From CAISDA01 sp050258555 (GTDB taxonomy: Bacteria; Bacteroidota; Ignavibacteria; UBA10030; UBA8401), in NCBI GenBank assembly GCA_050258555.1, contig JBLMZA010000046.1, positions 1 through 64,000 on the forward strand: a stretch of 64,000 nucleotides of DNA, written 5' to 3'. Shown one piece after another: positions 33,592-44,108 of this stretch (its first letter is position 1; each line of letters opens with the position of its first letter). A model generated the notes under the pieces. The model was not told where the DNA came from and made no database searches. It was given only the letters and a program-made list of their open reading frames with translations. Both the position numbers and the translations under genes were made by a program.

Positions 33592-35055
33592 TTATCCGTG
33601 ATAGTTCGGCGCTTCCTTCGTGATGAGAATATCATGCGGATGACTTTCGCGCAGCCCCGCGTCGCTCATGCGCACGAATTTCGCTCTGCTCTGCATCGTG
33701 GCAATCGTCTCGGCGCCCACATATCCCATGGCCGCGCGGAGGCCGCCCACCATCTGATAGACCGTCGCGCTCAGTTCGCCCTTGAACGGAACGCGTCCTT
33801 CAATGCCTTCGGGCACGAGCTTCTGAATGTCATCTTCCGCATCCTGGAAGTAGCGGTCCTTGCTTCCTTCCTTCATCGCATCGAGCGATCCCATGCCGCG
33901 GTAGATCTTGTATGTTCTTCCTTCATACAGCACTTTTTCGCCGGGACTCTCCTGCAGTCCCGCGAAGAGACCGCCGATCATGATGCAATCGGCGCCGGCC
34001 GCGACCGCCTTGGCGATGTCGCCGGTCTGCTTGATGCCGCCGTCGGCGATCACCGGAATCTTGAAACGGCGCGCCGCCTGGGCGCACTCCATGATCGCCG
34101 TCACCTGCGGAACGCCCACGCCCGCCACCACGCGCGTCGTGCAGATCGATCCGGGACCGATGCCGACTTTGATCGCATCGGCGCCGGCCTTGATCAGATC
34201 GAGCGCCGCCTCTTTCGTCGCAATGTTGCCGGCGATCACTTCGGCCTGCGGGAACTCCTTCTTCACGCGCGCGATCATCTCGAGCACGCCGCGCGAATGG
34301 CCGTGCGCCGTATCGATCACGAGCACATCGACGCCCGCCGACAAGAGCGCGCTCACGCGCTCGAGCGTATCGGCCGTGACGCCGACCGCGGCGCCGACTC
34401 TCAGACGCCCGTGCTTGTCCTTGCACGCGTTGGGATAGCGCTTTTTCTTCTGAATGTCCTTGACGGTGATCAGGCCGCGCAGCTTGCCGCTGCGGTCGAC
34501 GACGGGAAGCTTTTCGATCTTGTGTTTCTGAAGGATGACCTCCGCCTCTTCAAGCGTGGTGCCGACGGGCGCGGTGATCAGGTTGTTCGAGGTCATGACT
34601 TCGGCGATCTTCAGATGCCGGTTGGGCTGGAAGCGCAGATCGCGATTGGTGAGGATGCCGACGAGCTTTTCCTGCTCGACGATCGGGATGCCCGAAATGC
34701 TGTACTTGGCCATCACATCGAGCACGTCTCCCACCGTGCGGTCGGCCGTGAGCGTGATCGGATTGAGGATCATGCCGCTTTCCGAACGCTTCACCTTGTC
34801 CGCCTCTTCGGCCTGGCGGGATATGGACATGTTCTTGTGCAGAATGCCGATGCCGCCCTCGCGGGCGATGGCCACCGCCATTTCCGATTCGGTGACCGTA
34901 TCCATGGCAGCCGAGAGCAGCGGAATATTGAGCGTGATGGACTTGGTGAGTTTCGTGCGGATGTCGACATCGCGCGGGAGTACTGAGGATTTTCCGGGCA
35001 CAAGCAGCACATCGTCGTATGTGATGGCTTCGCCGATGATTTTCATGTTTTTCAT
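33592..35055 (-). CDS. guaB: Inosine-5'-monophosphate dehydrogenase
   Basis: 487 residues from the ATG at 35055, the same size as E. coli GuaB (488). Oxidises IMP to XMP, the first step to GMP. The N-terminal DDVLLVPGKSSVLP is followed by two CBS domains (about 95-210), the catalytic-loop Cys in GPGSICTTRVV, the IMP-binding ADGGIKQTGD and the YRGMGSLDAM block. A second ATG at 35046 is possible. First gene of the packed minus-strand run. Hairpins lie upstream at 35128-35148 and 35199-35223. Confidence 0.97.
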   Translation of the reverse strand: MKNMKIIGEAITYDDVLLVPGKSSVLPRDVDIRTKLTKSITLNIPLLSAAMDTVTESEMAVAIAREGGIGILHKNMSISRQAEEADKVKRSESGMILNPITLTADRTVGDVLDVMAKYSISGIPIVEQEKLVGILTNRDLRFQPNRHLKIAEVMTSNNLITAPVGTTLEEAEVILQKHKIEKLPVVDRSGKLRGLITVKDIQKKKRYPNACKDKHGRLRVGAAVGVTADTLERVSALLSAGVDVLVIDTAHGHSRGVLEMIARVKKEFPQAEVIAGNIATKEAALDLIKAGADAIKVGIGPGSICTTRVVAGVGVPQVTAIMECAQAARRFKIPVIADGGIKQTGDIAKAVAAGADCIMIGGLFAGLQESPGEKVLYEGRTYKIYRGMGSLDAMKEGSKDRYFQDAEDDIQKLVPEGIEGRVPFKGELSATVYQMVGGLRAAMGYVGAETIATMQSRAKFVRMSDAGLRESHPHDILITKEAPNYHG

Positions 35056-35127
35056 GAGTCCGTCTCTCTGCATTGCAACAACCGGCCGTCCCTCTCTCTG
35101 CATCGCACTTCCGGCAAGAAAACACGA

Positions 35128-35148
35128 AAGGATGCTCGGGGCATCCTT
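35128..35148 (-). terminator. Hairpin in the guaB upstream region
   Basis: AAGGATGC and GCATCCTT pair perfectly around a five-base loop. On the minus strand a TTTCGTGTTTT tail follows. It lies 73 bp before the guaB ATG and could be a leaky terminator or attenuator. No purine-riboswitch core was recognised. Confidence 0.35.
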
Positions 35149-35198
35149 CAGTGACTCTTTCGTCGTTTCATCACAGCTCGATTGTCGGTTGTGAAAAA

Positions 35199-35223
35199 TT
35201 TGGTATGCTCACAGTATACCAAA
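35199..35223 (-). terminator. AT-rich hairpin with T run after the NtrC-like gene
   Basis: TTTGGTAT and ATACCAAA pair around nine bases. On the minus strand the stem is followed by a T run (35194-35198). It lies 62 bp after the stop of the regulator gene at 35285. It looks like a weak intrinsic terminator but, as a palindrome upstream of guaB, it could instead be a repressor site. Confidence 0.45.
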
Positions 35224-35284
35224 AACGCGGCTTAAAATCAACGACTCTTGGAGAGGGAAAAACAATTCGGGGAATGAATTCCGG

Positions 35285-36655
<1,371 letters not shown>

Positions 36656-36702
36656 GATGTGTACGTCCCGATCCTCTTCGGTGCGACAATGTGAGGCGGG
36701 CG

Positions 36703-37074
36703 CTATTCTGCGGAAAGAACTCGTTCGATCGTCGTCAGTAAATCGACCAGATCGTACGGCTTGCTGACAAAGTCTTCGGCACCGAGCTTTTTCGACTCAA
36801 TGGCATTCTTCAAATCGGCAAATCCCGTCAGCATGATCACCTTCGTGCTCGGATAGCGCTGTTTGATGAAGCGCAGGACCTCGAAACCGTCGACGCGCGG
36901 CATCTTGATGTCGAGCAGCACCAGATCGAAGGATTTCTGCTGCAACACAGCAATTGCGTCGTCTCCATCGGCCGCGGTATCGACTGTGTACCCTTCGCTC
37001 AGCAATTCAGTGCTCAGGACGCTTCGCAGCGCATCCTCGTCGTCGACAACCAGGACAGTGAAATTTTGTGCCAT
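36703..37074 (-). CDS. Single-domain CheY-like response regulator
   Basis: 123 residues, a receiver domain only: VVDDEDA, phospho-Asp in VLLDIKMPRVDGFE near 55, Thr in VIMLTGFAD and Lys in FVSKPYDL. There is no output domain, so it must act through protein contacts or as a phosphorelay step. Its receiver is similar to that of the NtrC-like protein downstream, with which it is probably co-transcribed. A good promoter lies at 37132-37162. Confidence 0.93.
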   Translation of the reverse strand: MAQNFTVLVVDDEDALRSVLSTELLSEGYTVDTAADGDDAIAVLQQKSFDLVLLDIKMPRVDGFEVLRFIKQRYPSTKVIMLTGFADLKNAIESKKLGAEDFVSKPYDLVDLLTTIERVLSAE

Positions 37075-37131
37075 TCAGTTTCCTCGTGTGAAGTGTGTAG
37101 ATAGCTGGGGACAGCCAGGTGTCATGGCTCT

Positions 37132-37162
37132 AAAGTATAGGCAAACATCGCGTAAGAATCAA
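37132..37162 (-). promoter_or_regulatory. Promoter TTG-N20-TATACTTT for the CheY-like gene
   Basis: On the minus strand TTG (37160-37162), 20 bases, TATACTTT (37132-37139). The expected transcription start is near 37129, giving a leader of about 55 nt to the ATG at 37074. Confidence 0.6.
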
Positions 37163-37224
37163 TATGTTTTTTCCGGAACATCAACTTTTTCCCGGATCCG
37201 TGGGCACTCCGGCCGAGCCGGCAC

Positions 37225-37255
37225 TTGCAATCGTGGCAAACAAATCGTACGTTTA
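37225..37255 (+). promoter_or_regulatory. Promoter TTG-N20-TACGTTTA for the receiver-HisKA gene
   Basis: On the plus strand TTG (37225-37227), 20 bases, TACGTTTA (37248-37255). It is back to back with the promoter at 37132-37162, so the two divergent signalling genes could be controlled together. The expected transcription start is near 37258. Confidence 0.55.
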
Positions 37256-37325
37256 ATGAACTTTCACCCGCGCTCACGGCATGAATGCCGCAGGCGCTTC
37301 ATTCGGAGTCCAAGCGCACTTGATT

Positions 37326-37970
37326 ATGATCGAATCGATGATCCATGTCCTCATTGTAGACGATGATGTCTCGTATACGAAAATCGTGCAGCAGACGCTC
37401 ACCTCGTTCGCTGCCGACCAGTTCACCGTGACCGCCGCACACACCGGCGCGGACGGCATAGCGGCGCTCAAGGCCGACGGGAGCATCGATATCGTCCTGC
37501 TCGACTATTTTCTCGGCGGCACGAACGGACTGGACGTGGCCAAGGAGATCCGCTCGCTCGGCATTGAAACGCCCATCGTGTTCGTCACATGGAACAAAGA
37601 CTTCGAGCTTGCGGTCGAAGGCATCCAGCTCGGGGTCGAAGATTATCTCGTCAAGGATGAGATCGCCACCTCCATCCTTCCCAGCACGATCATCAACTCG
37701 CTTCAGCGTTCGGCGCTGAAGTCCAGGATCGCCGCAGAGCGCAAGCAGGCGGCCCTGGTCCGCAAGCGTGCCGAAGCGATCAAGGAACTGGTGATCACCG
37801 TCTGCCATGAATTCAACAATCCGCTTGCCGCGATCAAGATCAGCTCCGAAATCATCTCGCGCAGCGTCAGCGCGCCGCATGACCGCGTGCTCATGGAAAA
37901 TCTGAACAAGCAGAACCGCACGATCGAGAAAGAGATCATGAAGCTGCGGGACATCTCGATTACACCCTGA
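37326..37970 (+). CDS. Receiver domain fused to a HisKA dimerisation domain, no ATPase
   Basis: 214 residues from the ATG at 37326; ATGs at 37281 and 37338 are alternatives and none has a clear ribosome-binding site. The receiver at about 5-120 has VDDDVS, phospho-Asp in VLLDYFLGG, Thr in VFVTW and Lys in LVKDE. After a helical linker comes a HisKA helix pair (VCHEFNNPLAAIKISSEIIS, His near 165). The protein stops right after the second helix (MKLRDISITP), with no HATPase domain here or in the 85 bp before ispE. It could take and pass phosphate or bind another kinase, but cannot autophosphorylate alone. Similar two-domain proteins exist in this phylum, so it is not necessarily truncated. Confidence 0.85.
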   Translation: MIESMIHVLIVDDDVSYTKIVQQTLTSFAADQFTVTAAHTGADGIAALKADGSIDIVLLDYFLGGTNGLDVAKEIRSLGIETPIVFVTWNKDFELAVEGIQLGVEDYLVKDEIATSILPSTIINSLQRSALKSRIAAERKQAALVRKRAEAIKELVITVCHEFNNPLAAIKISSEIISRSVSAPHDRVLMENLNKQNRTIEKEIMKLRDISITP

Positions 37971-38055
37971 GAGCTGCCGCTCGCCGTTCAATTCTTCCGC
38001 ACGCCTCGGTGCGCGCGGCTTCTTGTGTCATTCCGGTTCAGTCCGTCGTCTCAGT

Positions 38056-38910
38056 ATGATTCTACAGGCATTTGCAAAAATCAATCTCGGCCTTCGCATC
38101 ATCGAGCGGAGGCCGGACGGCTTTCACGCCATTGAAACAATCTTTCACCGCATCGCGCTCTCGGATGAGATCACGCTCTCGTCGGCGGCTTCGGGCATCG
38201 CTCTGACGTGTTCCGATCCATCGCTTCCTGCCGACGAAACGAACCTCTGCTGGAAGGCTGCCGCCTGCCTTCAGAAGGAATGCGGCAGCGAGTTCGGCGT
38301 TTCCATGCACATCCGAAAACGCATTCCGATGGGCGCGGGCCTCGGCGGAGGCTCGAGCGACGCCGCCGTTATCCTGCGACATCTTCCGCGGCTCTGGGGC
38401 AAGCGCATCGATGACGACCGTCTGCTCGCACTGGGCGCCTCGCTCGGTTCCGATGTTCCGTTTTTCCTCCAGGATTCGAGCGCATATGCCGAAGGCCGCG
38501 GCGAACTGCTCACGCCGTTTACGCTGCGGCTTCCCTACTGGATCGTGCTGGTCAATCCCGGCATTCACGTGTCCACTCCGTGGGCGTACGGGGAATTTTC
38601 GAAGCGGCTTGCATCGGGACTCGCCGTTCGGCGCGGCACGCTTTTTTCGGCGGCAACGCATGCGATGGCATCGCTCGATGACGCGCTCAAAAACGATTTC
38701 GAGGATGTCGTCTTTCCGGCATTTCCTGCCGTCCGGGCGCTGAAGGAGGAGCTTCTCGCTTCGGGCGCATCATACGCGCTGATGTCGGGAAGCGGCTCGT
38801 CCGTGTTCGGACTCTTCGACAACGAGAACGATGCGCATCGGGCACACAAAATTTTTTCGGAGCGGATGTTCACGTCGCTCACTGAACCGAATTTTATTCC
38901 GGCATTATGA
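38056..38910 (+). CDS. ispE: 4-diphosphocytidyl-2-C-methyl-D-erythritol kinase
   Basis: 284 residues from the ATG at 38056 (MILQAFAKINLGL). A GHMP-family kinase of the MEP isoprenoid pathway that phosphorylates CDP-methylerythritol. It shows KINLGLRI, GFHAIETIFHRI, the ATP-binding GAGLGGGSSDAA at about 94-105, and SGSGSSVFG near the C-terminus. dxr, which acts earlier in the same pathway, lies at 42936-44105. The stop overlaps the start of the TonB receptor gene in an ATGA, an odd pairing of an isoprenoid gene with a receptor. Confidence 0.96.
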   Translation: MILQAFAKINLGLRIIERRPDGFHAIETIFHRIALSDEITLSSAASGIALTCSDPSLPADETNLCWKAAACLQKECGSEFGVSMHIRKRIPMGAGLGGGSSDAAVILRHLPRLWGKRIDDDRLLALGASLGSDVPFFLQDSSAYAEGRGELLTPFTLRLPYWIVLVNPGIHVSTPWAYGEFSKRLASGLAVRRGTLFSAATHAMASLDDALKNDFEDVVFPAFPAVRALKEELLASGASYALMSGSGSSVFGLFDNENDAHRAHKIFSERMFTSLTEPNFIPAL

Positions 38911-40994
38911 CGAAACGGCTGAAGCGCGCATTCTTGATTGCGATCATCATCATTGCCTGTACCGCCGCAGCAGAGCATGCGGCAGCGCAGAGCGACACAA
39001 CGCGAGCGGCGATCGCCGCACCGCGCGACACGCTCGTACGCATTACGCCCTTCACCCGTGTGGGATCCCTCTCTGTGACGCTCGACCGCTACACATCGGC
39101 CGATGCAGCCTCCATCCTGTGGAACGAGTACCGCACGCTGTCCGATCTGGTCTCCTCGATTCCCGGCGTCTTCGTCTCGGCAAAATCGAGTCCCGGACAA
39201 CCCGAGCGGGTTTCCTTCACCGGCGCCGGAGATGCGGCCACAGTGGTGCTCGTCGACGGCATCAGTCTGAATGATCCCTTCACCGGCACCTATAACTTTT
39301 CCCTTTTCCCCGTCGAGGCCGTCGAGCAGCTGGAAGTCGTCACCGGCGCGCGCGCGTTCCTTTACGGGGACAATTCGGCCGGCGGCGCAGTGAACGTCGT
39401 GACGAAAAGCTTTTCCAACAATAAGCCCTACACGCGCATCCGCTACAGCCAGGGAATGGACGGCTACACGCAGACCGACGCGCTCTTCAGCCAGAACATC
39501 GTGAGCCGGTTCAATCTCATGTTCGGCCTCTCCTATCTCGGATACGGATACGACAATCTCTCGAACTTCTATCGGGGCCGGTACGCCAACGCTGCAAGCG
39601 GCGCCTACACATTCAGAACGAAGCTCCGCTACGATGTCTCATCGACGCTCAATCTCGTCTTCACGCATTTCTATCATCAGGGCGAGACGGAACTCAACGG
39701 AGGCGTCGATGTCTCGAAGACGCCCGCCGCCGACTGGTATAATGAGAACGAGGCATCGGTCGTGAACCTCGAGGCGTACGAAAAATTCTCGAATCATCAT
39801 GCAGCGCTCAGCGCGGTCTACCGGCCGACGGGCGATTCGACGCTCTCGGGCACACTCACGCTCTTCGGCGCTCACCGTCTGCGCGAGTACCGCGATGAGC
39901 AGAACCGGTACGGAGCAGGCAATGAAATCTTCGTCCACGAAAATTTCGAGTCGGGCGTGCTCGGAGCGCGCGCGCAGGCCGACTGGGCATGGCGCGGAAA
40001 CGCATTCACGGCGATTGCCGAGGCGCACCGGACAGATGAAGTGCGCTCGCTCTTCGGCCGGGGCGAGCAGGAAAATCGGCAGTTCGTGAGCCTGAAAGAC
40101 GAACTCTCGCCCTTCCGCGCCGTCACACTGGCCGGATACATCCGGATCGAGAACGGCCAGAAGCAGATGCTCGAAAATTTCGGCGCCGATGTCAGGCTGC
40201 GGATTTCCGATGTGCTCACGGCCAGCGCCGGCGCATCGCAGTCGCATCGCCGGCCCACCCGTGCCGAACGCGCGCTTGCCGGCGGCATCGCCGATACGAC
40301 GGTCGCCAAGATGCTGAAAGGATCCGACATCGTGCCCTGGACCTCCGCACATGCGCCGCTCGAAGATGAAGTCCATCATGTCGCCGAGGCGTCGCTGCGC
40401 TTCACGCCGCATGCGCAATTCGCCCTCGACCTGACCGCCTCGCGCAGGATGATCGATCATTTCATCGACAATGCTCTCATCATTCCCCATCAGGGACAGA
40501 ACATCACGTTCGATGTACTGACGGCGGCCGTGCAGACGCACTTCGGGAGCATTCATATCGACGCATCGGCTGAGTACACTCATCAGTCCGAACTGCTGCG
40601 CGGCGACCCTTCGGTGCCGCATACGATGGAGGCCGGCTTCTACGGCTCGTATGCCGTGCGGCTGTTCCCTGAATGGCGCGGAGCAGGCTCGGTGTATTTC
40701 CGGGGAACGCTTGCGAAGGGGAATCTCGATCTGAAGGCGGGCATGTCGGGACGCTTCTGGTCGGCGTTCCACGGCATGCAGGAACGCTTCCCCGACGGCG
40801 TGCCGAATCCCACGCTCAGGCGCACGATCGGGAATGCCGGCGTGCTCGATCTGTTTCTCATCGCGCATATCGGCGATGCGCAGATTCACGTGATCATGGA
40901 GAATGTGACGAATACCGGATATATGCTCGCGCCGTATTATCCGATGTACGACCGGGGATTCCGGTTCGGCGTGTCGTGGGAATTTTGGAATTGA
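38907..40994 (+). CDS. TonB-dependent receptor
   Basis: 695 residues with a signal peptide (about 1-28). The plug domain has LSDLVSSIPGVFV, VVLVDGISLND and EVVTGARAFLYGDNSAGGAV, the diagnostic plug blocks. The rest is a 22-strand-type barrel ending in FRFGVSWEFWN. No CarboxypepD-like N-terminal extension and no clear TonB box beyond RVGSLSVTLD. Size and plug resemble BtuB/siderophore receptors, but the ligand is unknown. It is translationally coupled to ispE and ends two bases from the convergent TPR gene. Confidence 0.93.
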   Translation: MTKRLKRAFLIAIIIIACTAAAEHAAAQSDTTRAAIAAPRDTLVRITPFTRVGSLSVTLDRYTSADAASILWNEYRTLSDLVSSIPGVFVSAKSSPGQPERVSFTGAGDAATVVLVDGISLNDPFTGTYNFSLFPVEAVEQLEVVTGARAFLYGDNSAGGAVNVVTKSFSNNKPYTRIRYSQGMDGYTQTDALFSQNIVSRFNLMFGLSYLGYGYDNLSNFYRGRYANAASGAYTFRTKLRYDVSSTLNLVFTHFYHQGETELNGGVDVSKTPAADWYNENEASVVNLEAYEKFSNHHAALSAVYRPTGDSTLSGTLTLFGAHRLREYRDEQNRYGAGNEIFVHENFESGVLGARAQADWAWRGNAFTAIAEAHRTDEVRSLFGRGEQENRQFVSLKDELSPFRAVTLAGYIRIENGQKQMLENFGADVRLRISDVLTASAGASQSHRRPTRAERALAGGIADTTVAKMLKGSDIVPWTSAHAPLEDEVHHVAEASLRFTPHAQFALDLTASRRMIDHFIDNALIIPHQGQNITFDVLTAAVQTHFGSIHIDASAEYTHQSELLRGDPSVPHTMEAGFYGSYAVRLFPEWRGAGSVYFRGTLAKGNLDLKAGMSGRFWSAFHGMQERFPDGVPNPTLRRTIGNAGVLDLFLIAHIGDAQIHVIMENVTNTGYMLAPYYPMYDRGFRFGVSWEFWN

Positions 40995-40996
40995 TA

Positions 40997-42811
40997 TTAC
41001 GAATCTCCGCGCAACGCCCGTATCCTTCTTCGTGCCTCATCGATGAACAATGAATTCGGATACTCCGCCAGAATTGCGCTGTAGGCCGCGATGGCATTCC
41101 CCTTGTCCTGCATCGAGTACTGGTAAATTTCGCCGATGCGGAACTGCGCCTTGTCGCGCTCCGTGCTTTTCGGAAACGCGCTCAAGAGTCCCTGCAGCGT
41201 CCGGAGCGCATCGACCGGACGCTTGATCTTCGTCTCGTATTCCGCCTTCTTCAGCATCGCATCATCGCACAGCGGCGCTTCACCCGACTGCAGGATCACG
41301 TCGTTGAGCACTGCGATCGCCTCGCTCAGTTTCCCCTGCCGCGCCAGAAATTCCGCGCGGGCGTACGACTCGAGGGCGCTTTCGAACGCGTCCTTGTTCT
41401 CGAGTATGAACGCCTGCAGAATGAGCGCATCGTTGGCTTCATCCGACTGCACGTTCGCCGTCAGTCCGGTGAGCATTGTGAGCGCCGAGTCGAACTTCGC
41501 CTGATAGAACAGCAGCTCGGCCATGCGATAGCGCGCATCGGAGCGCTGCTGATCCGATGACTGGGGCGACCCTGCAACGGCATCGTATTGCACACGCGCA
41601 TCGTCTGTCTTTCCCTGCCGCAGATACACATCCCCCATGGCCGCGCGCACGACCGACAGCATCGGGCTGGCCGGTGCAATAACGGTGATGGAATCGTACG
41701 CTGCAAGGGCGCCGTTCAGGTCGCCCAGCCGTGATGCGCGGATGGTGCCGATCCGATAGAGCGCCTGCGCATGGATTTCAGACATCGGGTACTCGCGCGT
41801 GAGTGATTCATAGAGCGCCAGCACGGTCCGCACCGAGCCCTCGCGGCCGCCGGCTGAGTCGGCCTGCGCACTCAGTTCCTCCATGCAGCGCGCGTAGCCG
41901 AGTTTCGCCTGAGGCGCAAACGACGATTCCGATCCGGCATCGAGCGCCTTCCGATAGGCTTTGGCCGCGGGACCATAGGCGTTCTCGCGGAAGACGCGCT
42001 CGGCGAACACGAAGAGCTCCGTTCCGCCGGAGTTGATGCGGTTCTCGATCGTTTCCGTCACGCCGAATGCCTCGTCGTACTGCTTCGCTTCCATCCACAG
42101 CCAGGCGAGCACGCGCAGAAATACGACGCTTTCCTTCCGGTCTTCGGCATACGCGCGCGCCGCATCGATGGCCGCCTGGAGTCCTTCGGGCCTGCCGGTC
42201 AGCGTGGAGAGCCGCGATTCGACGTAATCGAGCTGGAATTCATTCTGTTCGAGCATGAGCAGGTATTCGTCCGCCGCGCCCCGGAAGTTCATCATCGTCG
42301 TAAAGAGCGAGGCAAGATCGTTGGCGAAGGCATACTTGTCTCCGAGCTCTGTGCGTCCGCGCTTTAAGGTCTGCACCGCCTTGTCGAGCATGCGCAGCTG
42401 CGCCTGTTCCGTGGCGACAAGCCGGTAGACGCCCGCGTTCTTCGGAGCGCTCTGCAGCACCGCGTTCCACATCGAATCGGCCTGCATGCTGCGGCCGGAC
42501 ATGGCATAAATTCCGGCCAGCGCCGTCTTGACATTGATGTCACCCGGCTGCGATGCGAAGCGGGCCAGACAGAGCGCGATGGCTTCGTCGTATTTCTTGC
42601 GCTGCGTGTAGTTCCGCCGAAGGGCGTCGAAGTACACGAAATTGCCGGGATTGCTCCGGTTCAGCTGCTCGTAGAGCTGCCCGGCACGCTCGAGGTCGCC
42701 GCCCTGTTCGTAACTTTGCGCAAGCCGGAAAATATTCTGCTCGTCGGTTGTCTGCGCCTGCGCAAGGGCGAAGCATCCGGCAATGAGCACGAGAACGATC
42801 GTTTTCATCAT
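40997..42811 (-). CDS. Exported tetratricopeptide repeat protein
   Basis: 604 residues with a short signal peptide (MMKTIVLVLIAGCFALAQAQ). Essentially the whole mature chain is TPR-type helices: ERAGQLYEQLNRSNPG, GDLNGALAAYDSITVIAP, GNAIAAYSAILAEYPNSLF and others. Such proteins act as periplasmic or outer-membrane scaffolds; the C-terminal part is like BamD/YbgF-type repeats. It is divergent from dxr. Its promoter places the transcript start at or within one or two bases of the ATG, so the mRNA may be leaderless. Confidence 0.9.
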   Translation of the reverse strand: MMKTIVLVLIAGCFALAQAQTTDEQNIFRLAQSYEQGGDLERAGQLYEQLNRSNPGNFVYFDALRRNYTQRKKYDEAIALCLARFASQPGDINVKTALAGIYAMSGRSMQADSMWNAVLQSAPKNAGVYRLVATEQAQLRMLDKAVQTLKRGRTELGDKYAFANDLASLFTTMMNFRGAADEYLLMLEQNEFQLDYVESRLSTLTGRPEGLQAAIDAARAYAEDRKESVVFLRVLAWLWMEAKQYDEAFGVTETIENRINSGGTELFVFAERVFRENAYGPAAKAYRKALDAGSESSFAPQAKLGYARCMEELSAQADSAGGREGSVRTVLALYESLTREYPMSEIHAQALYRIGTIRASRLGDLNGALAAYDSITVIAPASPMLSVVRAAMGDVYLRQGKTDDARVQYDAVAGSPQSSDQQRSDARYRMAELLFYQAKFDSALTMLTGLTANVQSDEANDALILQAFILENKDAFESALESYARAEFLARQGKLSEAIAVLNDVILQSGEAPLCDDAMLKKAEYETKIKRPVDALRTLQGLLSAFPKSTERDKAQFRIGEIYQYSMQDKGNAIAAYSAILAEYPNSLFIDEARRRIRALRGDS

Positions 42812-42814
42812 TCT

Positions 42815-42845
42815 TTAATATAGGAAGACTTCGCTGATGCTGCAA
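42815..42845 (-). promoter_or_regulatory. Promoter TTG-N20-TATATTAA directly before the TPR gene
   Basis: On the minus strand TTG (42843-42845), 20 bases, TATATTAA (42815-42822), then AGA and the ATG at 42811. By analogy with the other promoters here the transcript should begin about three bases after the element, which is at the start codon. Confidence 0.55.
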
Positions 42846-42868
42846 CATCGGGAGCGCCATCGGCTTCC

Positions 42869-42899
42869 TTGCTTTCCTCTCAAGATTTCGCTAACTTTT
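42869..42899 (+). promoter_or_regulatory. Promoter TTG-N20-TAACTTTT for dxr
   Basis: On the plus strand TTG (42869-42871), 20 bases, TAACTTTT (42892-42899). Expected start near 42902, with a leader of about 34 nt to the dxr ATG at 42936. Confidence 0.55.
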
Positions 42900-42935
42900 G
42901 ATAATGTACAATATATTTTTCGTTTCCCACTTCAG

Positions 42936-44105
42936 ATGACGACACCACGGCTTCAACATATCGCTATTCTCGGCTCTACCGGCTCGATCGGAACGAGCAG
43001 TCTCGATGTCATTGAGAATTTTCCCGAGGAATTCCGCGTCACCTATCTCACGGCCAATACGAACGTCGAGGCCCTGCTCGGGCAGGTCCGGCGCTTCCGG
43101 CCCCGGGGCGTCGTTGTGCTGGACCGCCTGGCGGCCGAACGCGTCCGCCGCGAGCTCAACGGCACCACGGAAGTGCTCTGCGGCGAGGAAGGCCTGTGCG
43201 AGATCGTCCAGCGCGACGACGTCGATACGGTCATCAGTTCGCTGGTCGGCTTTGCAGGACTCAAGCCGACGGTCAGGGCGATCGAGGCCGGAAAAAAAAT
43301 CGCTCTGGCGAACAAGGAAACGCTCGTTGTGGCCGGCGAGATCATGATGGATCTTGTGCGGCGCCACGGCGTCGAATTGCTTCCGGTGGACAGCGAGCAT
43401 TCGGCGATCTTTCAGTGCCTTGTCGGCGAATCGCGCAGCCAGGTGCAGAAGATCATCCTCACCGCATCGGGCGGACCCTTCCGCACGAAGACCGCCGACG
43501 AGCTTCGGCATGTGAGCGTCGAACACGCGCTCAATCATCCGAATTGGAAGATGGGCAGCAAGATCACGATCGACTCGGCCTCGATGATGAACAAGGGTCT
43601 CGAAGTGATCGAAGCCCGGTGGCTGTTCGATGTTCCGGCCGAAAAAATCGAAGTGGTCGTTCATCCGCAGTCGATCATCCATTCGATGGTGGAATTCGTC
43701 GACGGTTCGGTCAAGGCGCAGCTAGGCGTTCCCGACATGAAGATACCGATCCAATATGCGCTCACCTATCCGCGGCGCTCGCCTTCCGCATTCGGACGCG
43801 TGCGGTTTCCGGCGCTCGGCACAATGACGTTCTTCGAACCCGACACGGAGATCTTCCCCGCGCTCGGGCTGGCGTATCGGGCGCTCGAGGCAGCCGGCAC
43901 GATGCCCGCCGCCATGAACGCCGCCAATGAAATCGCCGTCGCGTTGTTTCTTGCCGGAGGCATCCCGTTCGTCCAGATTCCCGAAATCATTGCCGATACC
44001 ATGGCTCATCATACCAACACGCTTCATCCGACGCTCGACGATATTCGGGAAGCGGATGCATGGGCGCGGCGCTTCGCCGCCGAACTCGTACATGTGAAAG
44101 GATAA
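42936..44105 (+). CDS. dxr: 1-deoxy-D-xylulose 5-phosphate reductoisomerase
   Basis: 389 residues from the ATG at 42936; the frame is open upstream but non-coding in character. Converts DXP to MEP with NADPH, the committed step of bacterial isoprenoid synthesis. GSTGSIGTSSLDVI is the NADPH-binding start. LANKETLVVAG, LPVDSEHSAIFQCL (metal ligands Asp and Glu), TASGGPFR and NHPNWKMGSKITIDSASMMN are all present. rseP follows after three bases, a gene order seen in many bacteria. Confidence 0.97.
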   Translation: MTTPRLQHIAILGSTGSIGTSSLDVIENFPEEFRVTYLTANTNVEALLGQVRRFRPRGVVVLDRLAAERVRRELNGTTEVLCGEEGLCEIVQRDDVDTVISSLVGFAGLKPTVRAIEAGKKIALANKETLVVAGEIMMDLVRRHGVELLPVDSEHSAIFQCLVGESRSQVQKIILTASGGPFRTKTADELRHVSVEHALNHPNWKMGSKITIDSASMMNKGLEVIEARWLFDVPAEKIEVVVHPQSIIHSMVEFVDGSVKAQLGVPDMKIPIQYALTYPRRSPSAFGRVRFPALGTMTFFEPDTEIFPALGLAYRALEAAGTMPAAMNAANEIAVALFLAGGIPFVQIPEIIADTMAHHTNTLHPTLDDIREADAWARRFAAELVHVKG

Positions 44106-44108
44106 TTA

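Noticed and set aside
33520..34986. 488-codon plus-strand frame opposite guaB
   Set aside because: Antisense shadow of guaB; no ribosome-binding site or domain.
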